A stretch of 64,000 nucleotides of DNA from a virus. Below the pieces are notes generated by a model. The model did no database searches and was not told the DNA's origin. It saw only the letters and a list, made by a program, of their open reading frames with translations. Below, one piece after another: positions 1 to 8,766 of this stretch (positions are counted from its first letter, which is position 1; each line of letters opens with the position of its first letter). The position numbers were made by a program, and so were the translations under genes. The stretch spans positions 1 to 64,000 of the IMG/VR virus record IMGVR_UViG_3300034280_000809; one strand, 5' to 3'.

Positions 1-1044
1 TCCTTGCCCAGCTTTTTCTGCAAGTTTTGAAATAATTCTATATTGAACATTTTCAAAAGAAACAGTTATTCTTGCAAGTTTATATTTACAAGTAGAAGTA
101 GGGTCTACATTGTTATAGTTCTTTAATAACGTATCAAGCGTTCCTTCGGGGAAAGCTCCCGGAACTTCTGCATTTTCTGATGCTGTCGTAAATACAGGGA
201 GATTGCCTTTTTTTAAAGCATTAAAGTTTGTAGTAAGAGGTTTTTTGTTTTCTTCTTTTATTTGTTTTAAAAAAGTTTTATATGCTTTTTTTTGTTCTTC
301 CTTGGTTTCTTTTTCTTTTTGTAATCTTTCTTTTTCTTCTAATTTTAATTCTTTAATAACATCTTTGTAAACAATACTTGTTTCGTGTTTAGTTAATTTT
401 TCTCTAACAAATCTTAATTTATTAATACTTGTTTCAGCTCGTTCATTTTCGTTAGAGCTTGTTTCAGCATTTATATAATCTTCATAAGTGTTTTTTAAAC
501 GTAAACGAGGATTACTTGTTTTAGATCTTTTGTTATATCTGTTTTTTGGTTTTTGTTCGTTAACAGGGTTTACCGCGTCAGGTAAAGGTTTATTAGCGTT
601 ATGTATATCTCCAAAAAGTTGATTGTTTGTAAGGCCTATATAAAAACTATCTTTTCCGTCAAACCCAATTCCTTCTACGGAATCTATACTGGTCGCAAAA
701 AGCCATGGGTTATCTATGGGATTGAAATCATCAGCATCCCCTCTTCTGTCGTAAATGCTAGTAAAGCCTCTAATGTTATAACCAAACGGTAGCCTTCGTT
801 TTATATTTCCGTCTTTACTACTGTGATCTCCAATCATAGCGTACATAAAATGCCATCTTAAATGCCAAGGAACATCAAATGTTCTTTTTGCTCTAAAGAC
901 ATTATTTTGGAAACCCTCTGTTGGTGAATTAGGTCTTTCAGCATAAGGAATATAATCTATTCCTAATGCGTTTGTTATTAATTCTGAAACATAAGGCTTG
1001 CCATCGTCTTGATGCGTTGGTTCTCTAAATGGAAGTAACGACAT
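1..1044 (-). CDS. Partial tail-region protein, C-terminus beyond window
   Basis: The reading frame starts at ATG 1044 (MSLLPFREPTHQDD) and stays open for 348 codons to the window edge. The first 110 residues are rich in Trp, His, Phe and Tyr and look folded. The middle (about residues 180-275) is Lys/Glu/Gln-rich and predicted coiled coil. It lies 25 nt downstream of the tape measure gene in the same operon, the usual place for distal-tail or baseplate genes, so a tail-tip role is inferred from position only. I recognise no family. Confidence 0.75.
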   Translation of the reverse strand, partial: MSLLPFREPTHQDDGKPYVSELITNALGIDYIPYAERPNSPTEGFQNNVFRAKRTFDVPWHLRWHFMYAMIGDHSSKDGNIKRRLPFGYNIRGFTSIYDRRGDADDFNPIDNPWLFATSIDSVEGIGFDGKDSFYIGLTNNQLFGDIHNANKPLPDAVNPVNEQKPKNRYNKRSKTSNPRLRLKNTYEDYINAETSSNENERAETSINKLRFVREKLTKHETSIVYKDVIKELKLEEKERLQKEKETKEEQKKAYKTFLKQIKEENKKPLTTNFNALKKGNLPVFTTASENAEVPGAFPEGTLDTLLKNYNNVDPTSTCKYKLARITVSFENVQYRIISKLAEKAGQG

Positions 1045-1069
1045 AAGTAATCCTTAATTAAATGTAGTT

Positions 1070-4000
1070 TTAATACCCAGGTCTTAAAAAAGGTGTCATA
1101 AATTGATATATAGCAGCATCTTTTTTATCGCCAGAGTTTTGTGCCATCTCGCCTAAAGCTTGAACCATTTTTGCAAGTTCGTTAGATCGTATCTCGTTTA
1201 TCTTTTGCTCTAAAGGATCTGAACCTAACGCTGCTATCTGAACTCTACGATGAGCTTCTTCTACACCCATGTAAGAAGGTTGGGAACGAAACGATTGAAA
1301 AGATGCTAGTAGCCCTTGATAGCCTCCCGAAGAATCAAACTTATCTTTAGCTTTGTCTTTTTGTGATCTAGTATCATTTTTTGTAGTTCTGTCTGCATTT
1401 AATCGACCTTCTTGCATGGTTCCGCCATGATACATGTCGTAAAACTTTTCTGCTTTTTCGTTTTTTTCTACCCCAAACCAACTTTTACTTCTAGCATTTT
1501 TATCAATATCGGAATATATTTTTGCCATCTGTCCTAAATTAAAATCAGCCCCAGATTCGTTTCCTTCTTTTTTTAATTTTTTATAAAGCTGTTCGTGCAT
1601 GTTGTATCTTTTTACATAATCTTCTGTCGCTTCGTGGCTAAGATTTCGTCCAACATAATTTTCTTGCAGTAACTCGTGAAGTGGATGTTTTGTTTTATTT
1701 AAATCAGTATCCCATGTAGAGGCCCTTCCATAACCACCTTTCACTTTTTTATCAAATAAATTTGAAACATCGTCACTTGTTTCTAACATTTTTTCTGTGT
1801 ATTTTTTATTTTCGCTGTAACTTTTAAATTGTCTTTCAGCCTCTTCTTTGTCTTTGGGTTTATCACCTGACTCTTCCATAATTCTTTTTTCTTCTTCTTC
1901 GTACTTTTTCTTTTGACTTAAAACTAAGCCTTTAGTAAATGACGCGTTTGTACGAAAAAGAGTATCGGATAAGATTGCAAATGCTTCGTAAAGCCCAAAT
2001 GTAATACCAACTAATTTTCCTAACACTCCTACAAATTTTAAAGTGTTTACTAACATCCCACCTGCTGCTGCTGCACCCCCAGAAAGGGTTTGACCTATTC
2101 CGTTTACAGCCATTTTTTGAATGACCCCGCCTATGGCTATACTTAAGGCCCATAAAGCTTTTACTACACTAGCTACCGGAGATAATATAAAGGCAAGTCC
2201 TTTAAGAGCCATAGAAGCTCCAACAATAGCAATTGACCAACTTGCTAAAGATTCAAGAAATGCAGTCGATTCGGGAGAAAGGTTTGCAAAACAATCGGCT
2301 AATTGTTGTATGTGCCAAGAGAGTTTAAGTATAGGTTTTACAAAAGAAGATCCTACGGTCATGCCCAACATAAGTAAAGAGTTTTGAAAGGTTGCAAAAG
2401 TATCGGCAGATGCTAACTGGGCAAGACCTACAACAGCTCCCGAAGCTGCGGTTGCTGTAACAAACATACTTTTAGCTAAAGAACCAAAAGCTTCTTTAAG
2501 GTTTCCTTCTCCGCTCCCAAAAATTTGTTTAAAGTTAATATTTTTTCCGTCATTTAATTTTTTTGCAAACACTCGTAAAGATTTAACAATCGATTCTGCT
2601 ACTCCACTTAAAGAACTTGAAAAAGTTCTTCTAGCTTTAGGGTCTAAAGGATTAGGAGCAGGTGGTGTAGGTGGTAATGGCGGTAAAGCTGGTGGAGGCA
2701 ATACAGACGTGATTGGTACTCCGGGGGCTAATATAGGTGTAGCTTTAAAAGTTTTAAGTTCAGTTAAAACTGTTTTTAAAATGTCTTGAAGAGCTTTTAG
2801 CTGATCGGTGTTGCCTTGCATGTTGGTAGCGTCAGAAGCAATTAATTCGTCTAACTTAGTAATCATGTCTTGAGTGTAAGCTTCATCATCGGCATAAGGG
2901 CCTGTCATAGCAGGCAAACGGTCTACATTTAATTCTGGTCGTTTTTTAAAACTTCCTGTTCCTGTGGTTTCAAAAGCAGAGATATCAACGCGAGGTCTGT
3001 GAGGGGCAGGTGTTGCTGTAAGCTCTTCGTTTTTAAATCCCGCATACTGAGTGTCGGATAAAGGTGACAAAGGGTCAGCTTTGCTTGCTGTGTAAAAAGC
3101 ATCAATAGCTTTATCAAATTCTGAAGTGTCACCGCTTAAACCTGTTGCATTTGAGTCTTTTAGTTCTTTAAGTTTTTTAATGTAATCTGCAGGAGTTGCT
3201 TTAGGTGTTTTAGCAGAAGACATTATCTCTTCGCCATCTACCGTAAGAGTAGGTTGAGTATCCCAATCTCCGGATGATTTTAAACTAAAAGGAGAAACAT
3301 TTGCTCGCGGGCCATCTGGTATTTCAATACCGTTTCTGCTTGCAGCAATGTTTAACGCTGTGTTACTTGCTTCTAATTCTAATTTTTTAATAGCGTTTTG
3401 AGCTGCATCTACGATATTTTGTCGATCTATAGCATCTTGACTGCTCGCATAATCTTTTCTAAGGGTTGATTCTAATTGTCTTTCAGCTTCATCCCCAAGG
3501 TTTATATCGTCTAGATACTGGCTATCACTTCGGTTATCTATAGTTTGCTGCATAATCTGTGAAAACTTACTGATAAGAACTTCTAGTCTTCCGTAAGCTG
3601 TAGCATCCGAAGTCGCATCGTGAGCACCAGCACCTCCGTAAGTGTGGCCAAAAAGTTTCATTAGGTCTTCTTGTTTGTAACCACCAAGTGATTGATTTCC
3701 TAATTTATGTAAAGCGTTAATATCTAAGTCGTATTTTTTAGCTGTAGTTTCTAGTTCGTCTGCAGTAAACCCTCGAAGCAATCGTTGAATCGATTTTGCC
3801 GCCAGAGTCATAGGATCGTATTGACTTTCCTTTTTATTTGCGTCCGGCATATTTTTTATGCCTAATGCATCCCCTAGAGGGGAATTAAAGGAGTTAAGCA
3901 AAGCAGGCAAATCTGCTTCAAGAAGATTTTTTCCAACAAGCTTTGGTGCGGTTAAGTCTGTATTTAAAACAGCATCTTTAACTCCTTCTCTTTGAGAGAA

Positions 4001-4993
4001 TGCCATTAAGCTTGCTGCTGCTGCATCAATTGAAACTTTTCCTGTTTTTTGATCTTCCCTTTTTTTCCAATCATCATGTTCAGTTTTTGTTTTATTTCCT
4101 AGGTTATATAAAATTTCATTTTGGTTTAAAGCGGGTTCAATGTTTTGAGTAAAAGTTTTAACTGCTTGGCCTAGTTCGTTTACACCTACTAAAGATATTT
4201 GAGTTATGATTCGATTTGCTTTTTTATCTGCATTAGATAAATTTTCCTGTTGTTCTACAGCCTTTTCTGGATTTGTATTTAAACTCTTAAACGCATACTC
4301 TGTATCTAGAACCCATTTTTTAATTGCAGTATCTGTAATACCTTTAGGATTTGCTTCACCTGCTTTTTGTACAGTTCTAGCATCTTTGAATTGTTGAACA
4401 GTTTCGTCTTCATTAAGTCTATTTGGATTTACTTTTTTATTAGCAAATGCATTAAGTGCATCAGCTCTTTGTTTGATAAAACTTCTTCGTCCATATTTTC
4501 TAAATTCAATTGCATTAGATTCAGCAGAGTCTTTAAACCAAGAAGCTTTTTTCTGCAAAACTATTTTTTGATCGTTGATTGCTTTTAACTTAGCAATGTA
4601 TTGTCTTTCTTTGGCTAACCTGTCGTACTTTAATTTTGTTTCAGCATCATCAACTGCCTTACGCAATTTTTTGTCTGAGTAATCTTTATCATCTCGTTCT
4701 TTATTATTTTTATAAATTTGATCCCAGTCAGGTTTATTTTTATCGTCTTTGTTTGATTTGCTATATTTTGGAGAGTTGCCAGAATTTGCAAGGCTACCAT
4801 GAAGCATAAGCATAGCAGCAGTGACGCGTGAGGTCACACCAAGCAAATGCTTCATAGAATCTTCTAATCCGTGAAGAGCACCGGCCATACGATTGAGCGA
4901 TTCGCCAAACTCGCCAAACCTATCCATAATCTTTCGAACAGCATCCAACCCACTCCAAGGCGATTGAGAAAGCTTAGGTCTTGATCTTGCCAT
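1070..4993 (-). CDS. Tail tape measure protein
   Basis: 1307 residues, by far the longest gene of the virion operon and directly downstream of the tail chaperone pair, which is the standard position. The protein sets tail length and is assembled inside the tail tube. Long charged helical stretches fill residues 80-750. A proline-rich linker sits near residues 760-785, followed by a Gly/Ala-rich hydrophobic region (about 850-1010) with several membrane-like segments, as usual in tape measures that help DNA cross the cell membrane. The C-terminal 290 residues are Lys/Glu-rich. No lysozyme or peptidase motif was seen. Its start overlaps the chaperone stop by 20 nt. Confidence 0.9.
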   Translation of the reverse strand: MARSRPKLSQSPWSGLDAVRKIMDRFGEFGESLNRMAGALHGLEDSMKHLLGVTSRVTAAMLMLHGSLANSGNSPKYSKSNKDDKNKPDWDQIYKNNKERDDKDYSDKKLRKAVDDAETKLKYDRLAKERQYIAKLKAINDQKIVLQKKASWFKDSAESNAIEFRKYGRRSFIKQRADALNAFANKKVNPNRLNEDETVQQFKDARTVQKAGEANPKGITDTAIKKWVLDTEYAFKSLNTNPEKAVEQQENLSNADKKANRIITQISLVGVNELGQAVKTFTQNIEPALNQNEILYNLGNKTKTEHDDWKKREDQKTGKVSIDAAAASLMAFSQREGVKDAVLNTDLTAPKLVGKNLLEADLPALLNSFNSPLGDALGIKNMPDANKKESQYDPMTLAAKSIQRLLRGFTADELETTAKKYDLDINALHKLGNQSLGGYKQEDLMKLFGHTYGGAGAHDATSDATAYGRLEVLISKFSQIMQQTIDNRSDSQYLDDINLGDEAERQLESTLRKDYASSQDAIDRQNIVDAAQNAIKKLELEASNTALNIAASRNGIEIPDGPRANVSPFSLKSSGDWDTQPTLTVDGEEIMSSAKTPKATPADYIKKLKELKDSNATGLSGDTSEFDKAIDAFYTASKADPLSPLSDTQYAGFKNEELTATPAPHRPRVDISAFETTGTGSFKKRPELNVDRLPAMTGPYADDEAYTQDMITKLDELIASDATNMQGNTDQLKALQDILKTVLTELKTFKATPILAPGVPITSVLPPPALPPLPPTPPAPNPLDPKARRTFSSSLSGVAESIVKSLRVFAKKLNDGKNINFKQIFGSGEGNLKEAFGSLAKSMFVTATAASGAVVGLAQLASADTFATFQNSLLMLGMTVGSSFVKPILKLSWHIQQLADCFANLSPESTAFLESLASWSIAIVGASMALKGLAFILSPVASVVKALWALSIAIGGVIQKMAVNGIGQTLSGGAAAAGGMLVNTLKFVGVLGKLVGITFGLYEAFAILSDTLFRTNASFTKGLVLSQKKKYEEEEKRIMEESGDKPKDKEEAERQFKSYSENKKYTEKMLETSDDVSNLFDKKVKGGYGRASTWDTDLNKTKHPLHELLQENYVGRNLSHEATEDYVKRYNMHEQLYKKLKKEGNESGADFNLGQMAKIYSDIDKNARSKSWFGVEKNEKAEKFYDMYHGGTMQEGRLNADRTTKNDTRSQKDKAKDKFDSSGGYQGLLASFQSFRSQPSYMGVEEAHRRVQIAALGSDPLEQKINEIRSNELAKMVQALGEMAQNSGDKKDAAIYQFMTPFLRPGY

Positions 4994-5336
4994 TAGATTT
5001 CTCTTTATTTTGTGGGTTAGAGTTTGGAGTGGTTTTTGTTTTTGGAGTTTCTTTCTTTGGGGCTTTAGCTTTTAACTGCTGCTGCCACAAAGCTTCAACT
5101 TGCTCTTCCGGAAGGTTTCGCCACTCTTTATTAACCTTCCAAAACAATTCTTTATCCTTATCTACTGCTGGTTGATTAGGTGCTGGCTGACCTTTAAAGA
5201 ACCAAGGCACTTCAGACTCTGGTGTTTCTTTTTCCCTAAAGTACAAGTTGCGTACTTGATAAGGTGTAAGATTGCCAATTTCCTCAATGCTTAGGCAATA
5301 AGGTTCATTAACCAACGCAGAAATAACTTCAGCCAT
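4974..5336 (-). CDS. Tail assembly chaperone, downstream (T-like) frame
   Basis: 120 residues (MAEVISALVNEPYCLSIEEI). A helical N-terminal part is followed by a Lys/Pro/Thr-rich tail. No good Shine-Dalgarno precedes ATG 5336. The frame is open upstream, in the -1 frame of the preceding gene, back past a slippery heptamer at 5384-5390. As in lambda G/GT, it is probably made mainly as a C-terminal extension of the upstream chaperone by -1 frameshifting and binds tape measure protein during tail assembly. An independently started product cannot be excluded. Confidence 0.75.
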   Translation of the reverse strand: MAEVISALVNEPYCLSIEEIGNLTPYQVRNLYFREKETPESEVPWFFKGQPAPNQPAVDKDKELFWKVNKEWRNLPEEQVEALWQQQLKAKAPKKETPKTKTTPNSNPQNKEKSNGKIKT

Positions 5337-5341
5337 TTTAG

Positions 5342-5390
5342 GCCTGGACTTTATTCGGTCATCGTAGAGTCCAGGCTCTCGGTGTTTGGG
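5342..5390 (-). promoter_or_regulatory. Programmed -1 ribosomal frameshift signal
   Basis: On the minus strand the heptamer C-CCA-AAC (5390-5384) lies in the X-XXY-YYZ phase of the upstream chaperone frame (codons GAC CCA AAC). Nine nt later comes a perfect 9-bp hairpin, GCCTGGACT (5376-5368) with AGTCCAGGC (5350-5342). Its 17-nt loop holds the zero-frame stop codon (5353-5351). The -1 frame then runs without a stop into the 5336 gene. Heptamer, spacer and stem match a standard stimulated frameshift signal. Confidence 0.8.
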
Positions 5391-5785
5391 TCGGAGTTCG
5401 CCTCTGACACTTTAGCCATCATCTCTTCAAGACGTTCTTTTACAAGCTCGTCAACAACATTCATTGTAATATCTTTATGGTTAACCCTAAGGCACAAGAA
5501 AAGAAGTACCCTAAAGTGAACCATGGTTGATATAGCTTTAGAAACCGCTTCCCCACCAAAAGAGTACGCACCGCTTGCAATATCTTTGTGAACAGAAGAT
5601 ACAAGGAAACGATACTCTTCTTCGTTTAGACTAGGCTTCATTAGCTTTACTTTTTGAATTGCGTGTTCTTCAAGGTATCTTTCAAATTCTCCTTGGATTT
5701 TAAATGTCCAAGGAGAACAGGTGTAAGTCTTACCTTGATATTCAAACACACTACCTAGACCAAGCGACTTTGAAATTTCAGCCAC
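5351..5785 (-). CDS. Tail assembly chaperone, upstream (G-like) frame
   Basis: 144 residues, mostly helical. It lies between the tail tube genes and the tape measure gene, the conserved location of gpG-like chaperones that coat the tape measure before tube polymerisation. A purine-rich SD-like stretch (GGAGATTAAATTAGTGGC region) precedes ATG 5785. The last codons contain the frameshift heptamer, so two products are expected: the 144-residue G form and a G-T fusion. Identification rests on context and the frameshift architecture rather than on sequence similarity. Confidence 0.8.
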   Translation of the reverse strand: MAEISKSLGLGSVFEYQGKTYTCSPWTFKIQGEFERYLEEHAIQKVKLMKPSLNEEEYRFLVSSVHKDIASGAYSFGGEAVSKAISTMVHFRVLLFLCLRVNHKDITMNVVDELVKERLEEMMAKVSEANSDPNTESLDSTMTE

Positions 5786-5798
5786 TAATTTAATCTCC

Positions 5799-6662
5799 TT
5801 ATTTTAACGGATCGCTGGGTGGGGGTGTTTTAACTTCAGCTTTGATTTCTGGTTTGATATCAACCTTTGCTTTTGCCTCTGAAGTTTTTTTAACTTCTTG
5901 AACAACAGGTTCTTTTTCGTTAGGGTTTTTACCAGAATAAACTGTAGGTTTATGATCATTAGCTACAGAAGCATCTTCTCCATTCCATTCGTAAGGATCT
6001 TCCACTCCGTTTGAAACAGAATGATACATATTCTGAGAAGAGAATGCTGGGCCAGCAGAAGAACCATCAAACGATGGTAACCAAATACCTGTGCTAAAGT
6101 ATTCGCCGGGGCCGTTTAATCCGCCTCCTTCATTTGCATCAAGAATGTAAGGATCAGCAGAGCCGGAAAAAGTATATTTAACTAATCCTCGAACTTCAGA
6201 GTCTGTTGTTAAATCTGCAATAACGGCTGTAAAACGAATACACTGTTCAATAGGGTTTGGTGTACCTTGTAAACCCGGATTAAGCGGAACATTCGCTATT
6301 TGAGTAGTAGTATCATTAGGCCCTTTTTTAATGTACAAATCAATCACAGGTCGAGTTCCCGGACGAAGGTCAGGGTAAGCAAAAGGACTTCCTGATTTAG
6401 TGTCTGTATCCCACAAAGCATCAATTGTAAATTCAATATCTGTAACTCCACCAATATATGTCATCATTGGGGTTACAAAAGGAACTCTTGGTGCTTCGAA
6501 AGTAGTTGCATCTACAGCTTCAGTTCTGTAAGTAAACTGCCACCTTGTTGCAAACATATCTACATAGTCATCGGGGAAAGTCGTTCCCGAATTTCCTTGA
6601 TTATACGGATTATTTTGTGGCCAAATTCTTACTCTTGAGTTGTGTCCTGCTATACCTGGCAT
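5799..6662 (-). CDS. Tail tube protein paralogue with C-terminal extension
   Basis: 287 residues. Residues 1-185 are clearly homologous to the product of the next gene upstream (shared MP-I-GHN-RV-PQN start, RWQF-Y-TE, PDLRPG-RP and IKKG motifs). That places it in the same tail-tube-like family. It carries about 60 extra C-terminal residues rich in Lys, Pro, Val and Glu that look disordered. It may be a second tube subunit, a tube cap, or a decorated version of the tube protein. The two genes are 53 nt apart and co-oriented. Confidence 0.65.
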   Translation of the reverse strand: MPGIAGHNSRVRIWPQNNPYNQGNSGTTFPDDYVDMFATRWQFTYRTEAVDATTFEAPRVPFVTPMMTYIGGVTDIEFTIDALWDTDTKSGSPFAYPDLRPGTRPVIDLYIKKGPNDTTTQIANVPLNPGLQGTPNPIEQCIRFTAVIADLTTDSEVRGLVKYTFSGSADPYILDANEGGGLNGPGEYFSTGIWLPSFDGSSAGPAFSSQNMYHSVSNGVEDPYEWNGEDASVANDHKPTVYSGKNPNEKEPVVQEVKKTSEAKAKVDIKPEIKAEVKTPPPSDPLK

Positions 6663-6715
6663 AGTTTTGATCTCCTAAATTTTTTTGAGGAATGAATGCT
6701 AAAATTTTAATCTGC

Positions 6716-7378
6716 TTAATCAGTAACAACATCTTGATAGAAGTAGTCTTGACTTGAGAAAGGCATACCTCCATTGTTGTAACCAGGAAGAAAGGTTCCT
6801 GTGCGAAGTTCGTGAAGCCCTCCAGTGGTATTTGTAACATAAGGAGTAGCTTTTCCACTTACAGAGTAAGTTACAACACCTTTTACTTCAGTGCTAATTT
6901 GACATTCTGTAATTAACGCTACAAAGTAAAAAAATTGTCCAATAGGATTAACATCACCAAGTTTACCTTCTGGTTGTAATGCGTCTTCAAGACCAGAAGA
7001 CGGAGGACTAATGTGAGGAAACCCTGTTGCTTTATTAAGACCTTTTTTAATCTCAAGAGCAATAGCAGGGCGACTACCCGGACGAAGATCGGGCCAACCC
7101 AAAGGGTGAGCATATTTGCTTACTGTATCCCAGTAAGCGTCAAAACTAAAATCAATATCAGTAAGTCCTGCAACCCTTGAAGATAACGGAGTAACAAGCG
7201 GTGCTCTTGGGTTTTCGTAAGAAGTAGTTTCAAGAAGTTCAGTTTTGTAACTAAACTGCCATCGATTAGCCATCAAAGCTACAGGTACTGTACCTGCATA
7301 ATCTTCATCACCTTGATTTGCATCTCTATTTTGTGGATAAACTAAAACTCTTCCGTTATGTCCTGAAATTGCTGGCAT
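6716..7378 (-). CDS. Major tail (tube) protein
   Basis: 220 residues, beta-rich composition, placed between the head-tail completion genes and the tail chaperones, as expected for the major tail tube subunit. It shares about two thirds of its length with the following gene, including RWQF-Y-TE and a Trp-Pro-Asp-Leu-Arg-Pro-Gly segment. The shorter length without an extension suggests that it is the main tube subunit and the neighbour a variant. A good SD lies about 8 nt before ATG 7378. The family assignment is by context. Confidence 0.7.
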   Translation of the reverse strand: MPAISGHNGRVLVYPQNRDANQGDEDYAGTVPVALMANRWQFSYKTELLETTSYENPRAPLVTPLSSRVAGLTDIDFSFDAYWDTVSKYAHPLGWPDLRPGSRPAIALEIKKGLNKATGFPHISPPSSGLEDALQPEGKLGDVNPIGQFFYFVALITECQISTEVKGVVTYSVSGKATPYVTNTTGGLHELRTGTFLPGYNNGGMPFSSQDYFYQDVVTD

Positions 7379-7398
7379 GTTAATAATCTCCTTGGGGG

Positions 7399-7935
7399 TT
7401 AAGAGCCTGCTATGAAATATCTAATAACAGCAGATTTCACGGCATCTGTGTTTGAAAACCTTAAAACAGAAGTTGATCCGCCAACGGTGTATCCGGTTAA
7501 ACTAGGATTGGTTAGCTGAAATACGCTACCGGCAGTTACTTTAATCTTGTCTGTGGAATCGCCCATAAAGGTCGAGAATGCGTTTAGGCCTGTGTTGTTT
7601 TGGCCTCCACCAATAATAACGTCTGCGGAGTTTTCAGCTACTTCTATGTAGATAACTCGAACTGTTGTAAAATAAAACGAATTACCAAATGCGTCATCAG
7701 AGGGTGTTAAAAGATTAATTTGAACATTACTTTGGGTAGGGATTGTAATTGTATTTGCAATATAAATTGCTGTTTGATTACTTAAATATCCATTACCAAA
7801 GTTTCTTCCGTAATTAAAATTACCGGAGGTGTTAACTGAAAAATCTGTTGATGTAGTTCCGCTGTATGTCCAAGACAATCCCGCAACAATATTGCTTACA
7901 TTAAGTGAAACGGATGAAGGGATATTGGCTGGCAT
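7399..7935 (-). CDS. Beta-rich virion protein, unknown
   Basis: 178 residues, rich in Ser, Thr, Asn, Gly and Val with almost no charge clusters, typical of a beta-sandwich virion protein. It has a central segment FMGDSTDKIKVTAGSVFQL. It lies between the tail terminator and the tail tube gene in a tightly packed operon (gaps of 1 and 20 nt), so it is probably part of the tail or the head-tail joint. I do not recognise a named family. A decoration or minor tail role is a guess. Confidence 0.55.
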   Translation of the reverse strand: MPANIPSSVSLNVSNIVAGLSWTYSGTTSTDFSVNTSGNFNYGRNFGNGYLSNQTAIYIANTITIPTQSNVQINLLTPSDDAFGNSFYFTTVRVIYIEVAENSADVIIGGGQNNTGLNAFSTFMGDSTDKIKVTAGSVFQLTNPSLTGYTVGGSTSVLRFSNTDAVKSAVIRYFIAGS

Positions 7936-7936
7936 T

Positions 7937-8431
7937 TTAATCTCTTCTATTTACTGTAAATCGATTAACACATACCGCATACCTAATATGTCCTCGATAC
8001 AAAAGTCTTCCATCCTTGTACCGGGTACTTTCCGAATTGACATCTTCTGAGTCTGGTCTTATGTAGATCACAGAACTAGAGTTGTCACTGAACCGTAAAT
8101 CTAACCAATCATATACACCACGAATCGATTTTAAGCAATTCTCTACAGCTTCAGATCCGGGAGCATAAAGGAAAAAATCTAAGTCGCATGTTTCCATGTA
8201 TTGTGAAGTCATTGTCCATGTAAAATCAGATTGAGTTTTGTTTACATATGCGTAAGGTATTACTAGCTCTTCACCGTCAAGTCTTTCGGGAACTTCTGAT
8301 ACAAATAATCCGCCCGGAAAATGTTCAAGTAGAATTGGGCAAGAATTCCAAAGGTCTTGTACTGCTTCCAAAATAGAAGATGGATGCCTTCGAGATCTAA
8401 ATCCAAGTGGTTCTGGGGGAGTAGTTTCCAT
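7937..8431 (-). CDS. Tail terminator / tail completion protein
   Basis: 164 residues. Position after the connector and head-tail joining genes and before the tail genes matches the conserved order connector, stopper, terminator, tube. The N-terminus (EAVQDLWNSCPILLEHF) followed by strand-rich sequence resembles gpU/gp17-like tail completion proteins, which cap the tail tube and bind the head. It overlaps the preceding gene by 1 nt. The assignment is mostly syntenic. Confidence 0.6.
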   Translation of the reverse strand: METTPPEPLGFRSRRHPSSILEAVQDLWNSCPILLEHFPGGLFVSEVPERLDGEELVIPYAYVNKTQSDFTWTMTSQYMETCDLDFFLYAPGSEAVENCLKSIRGVYDWLDLRFSDNSSSVIYIRPDSEDVNSESTRYKDGRLLYRGHIRYAVCVNRFTVNRRD

Positions 8432-8766
8432 TAATCCATTTGCTCCCTTACATCAATGGAGAAAACTCTTTGTCTACCACCTTGATCTAAAATCCCTGTT
8501 ACAACAAACATTCGTGGAGGGCCAAAAGTTCGAACTCTGTCGCCTCGTTGAATGTTTAAATAACAAGAAGTGTAGATACGATGAGAGTTAATCATCTGTC
8601 TTTGACCAAATTGATGCTGAATTGCACTGTTAATAGGTTGTATAGCAGCAGAAATGTTGCTGTAAACAACTTCCCACACCTCCCTTTTAGCTCCGCCAGT
8701 AATATCTTTTGTAATTTTTGCTCGTTCAACAGTGATTGAAAAGTTACAAAGGTGTTCTATTACCAT
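8431..8766 (-). CDS. Head-tail joining (stopper) protein
   Basis: 111 residues from ATG 8766, chosen because AGGGAG lies 5 nt upstream; a GTG two codons earlier is the alternative. Small beta-barrel composition, with motifs like those of phage head-tail joining proteins (SPP1 gp16 / HK97 gp9 type): an RGDRVRTFGPP turn followed by a conserved strand FVVTGILDQGGR. It binds the connector after packaging and closes the portal channel. It overlaps the connector gene stop by 7 nt, indicating translational coupling. Confidence 0.7.
   Translation of the reverse strand: MVIEHLCNFSITVERAKITKDITGGAKREVWEVVYSNISAAIQPINSAIQHQFGQRQMINSHRIYTSCYLNIQRGDRVRTFGPPRMFVVTGILDQGGRQRVFSIDVREQMD

Noticed and set aside
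601-792. Short plus-strand ORF
   Set aside because: Antisense to the long open minus-strand frame at 1-1044, which has gene-like composition.
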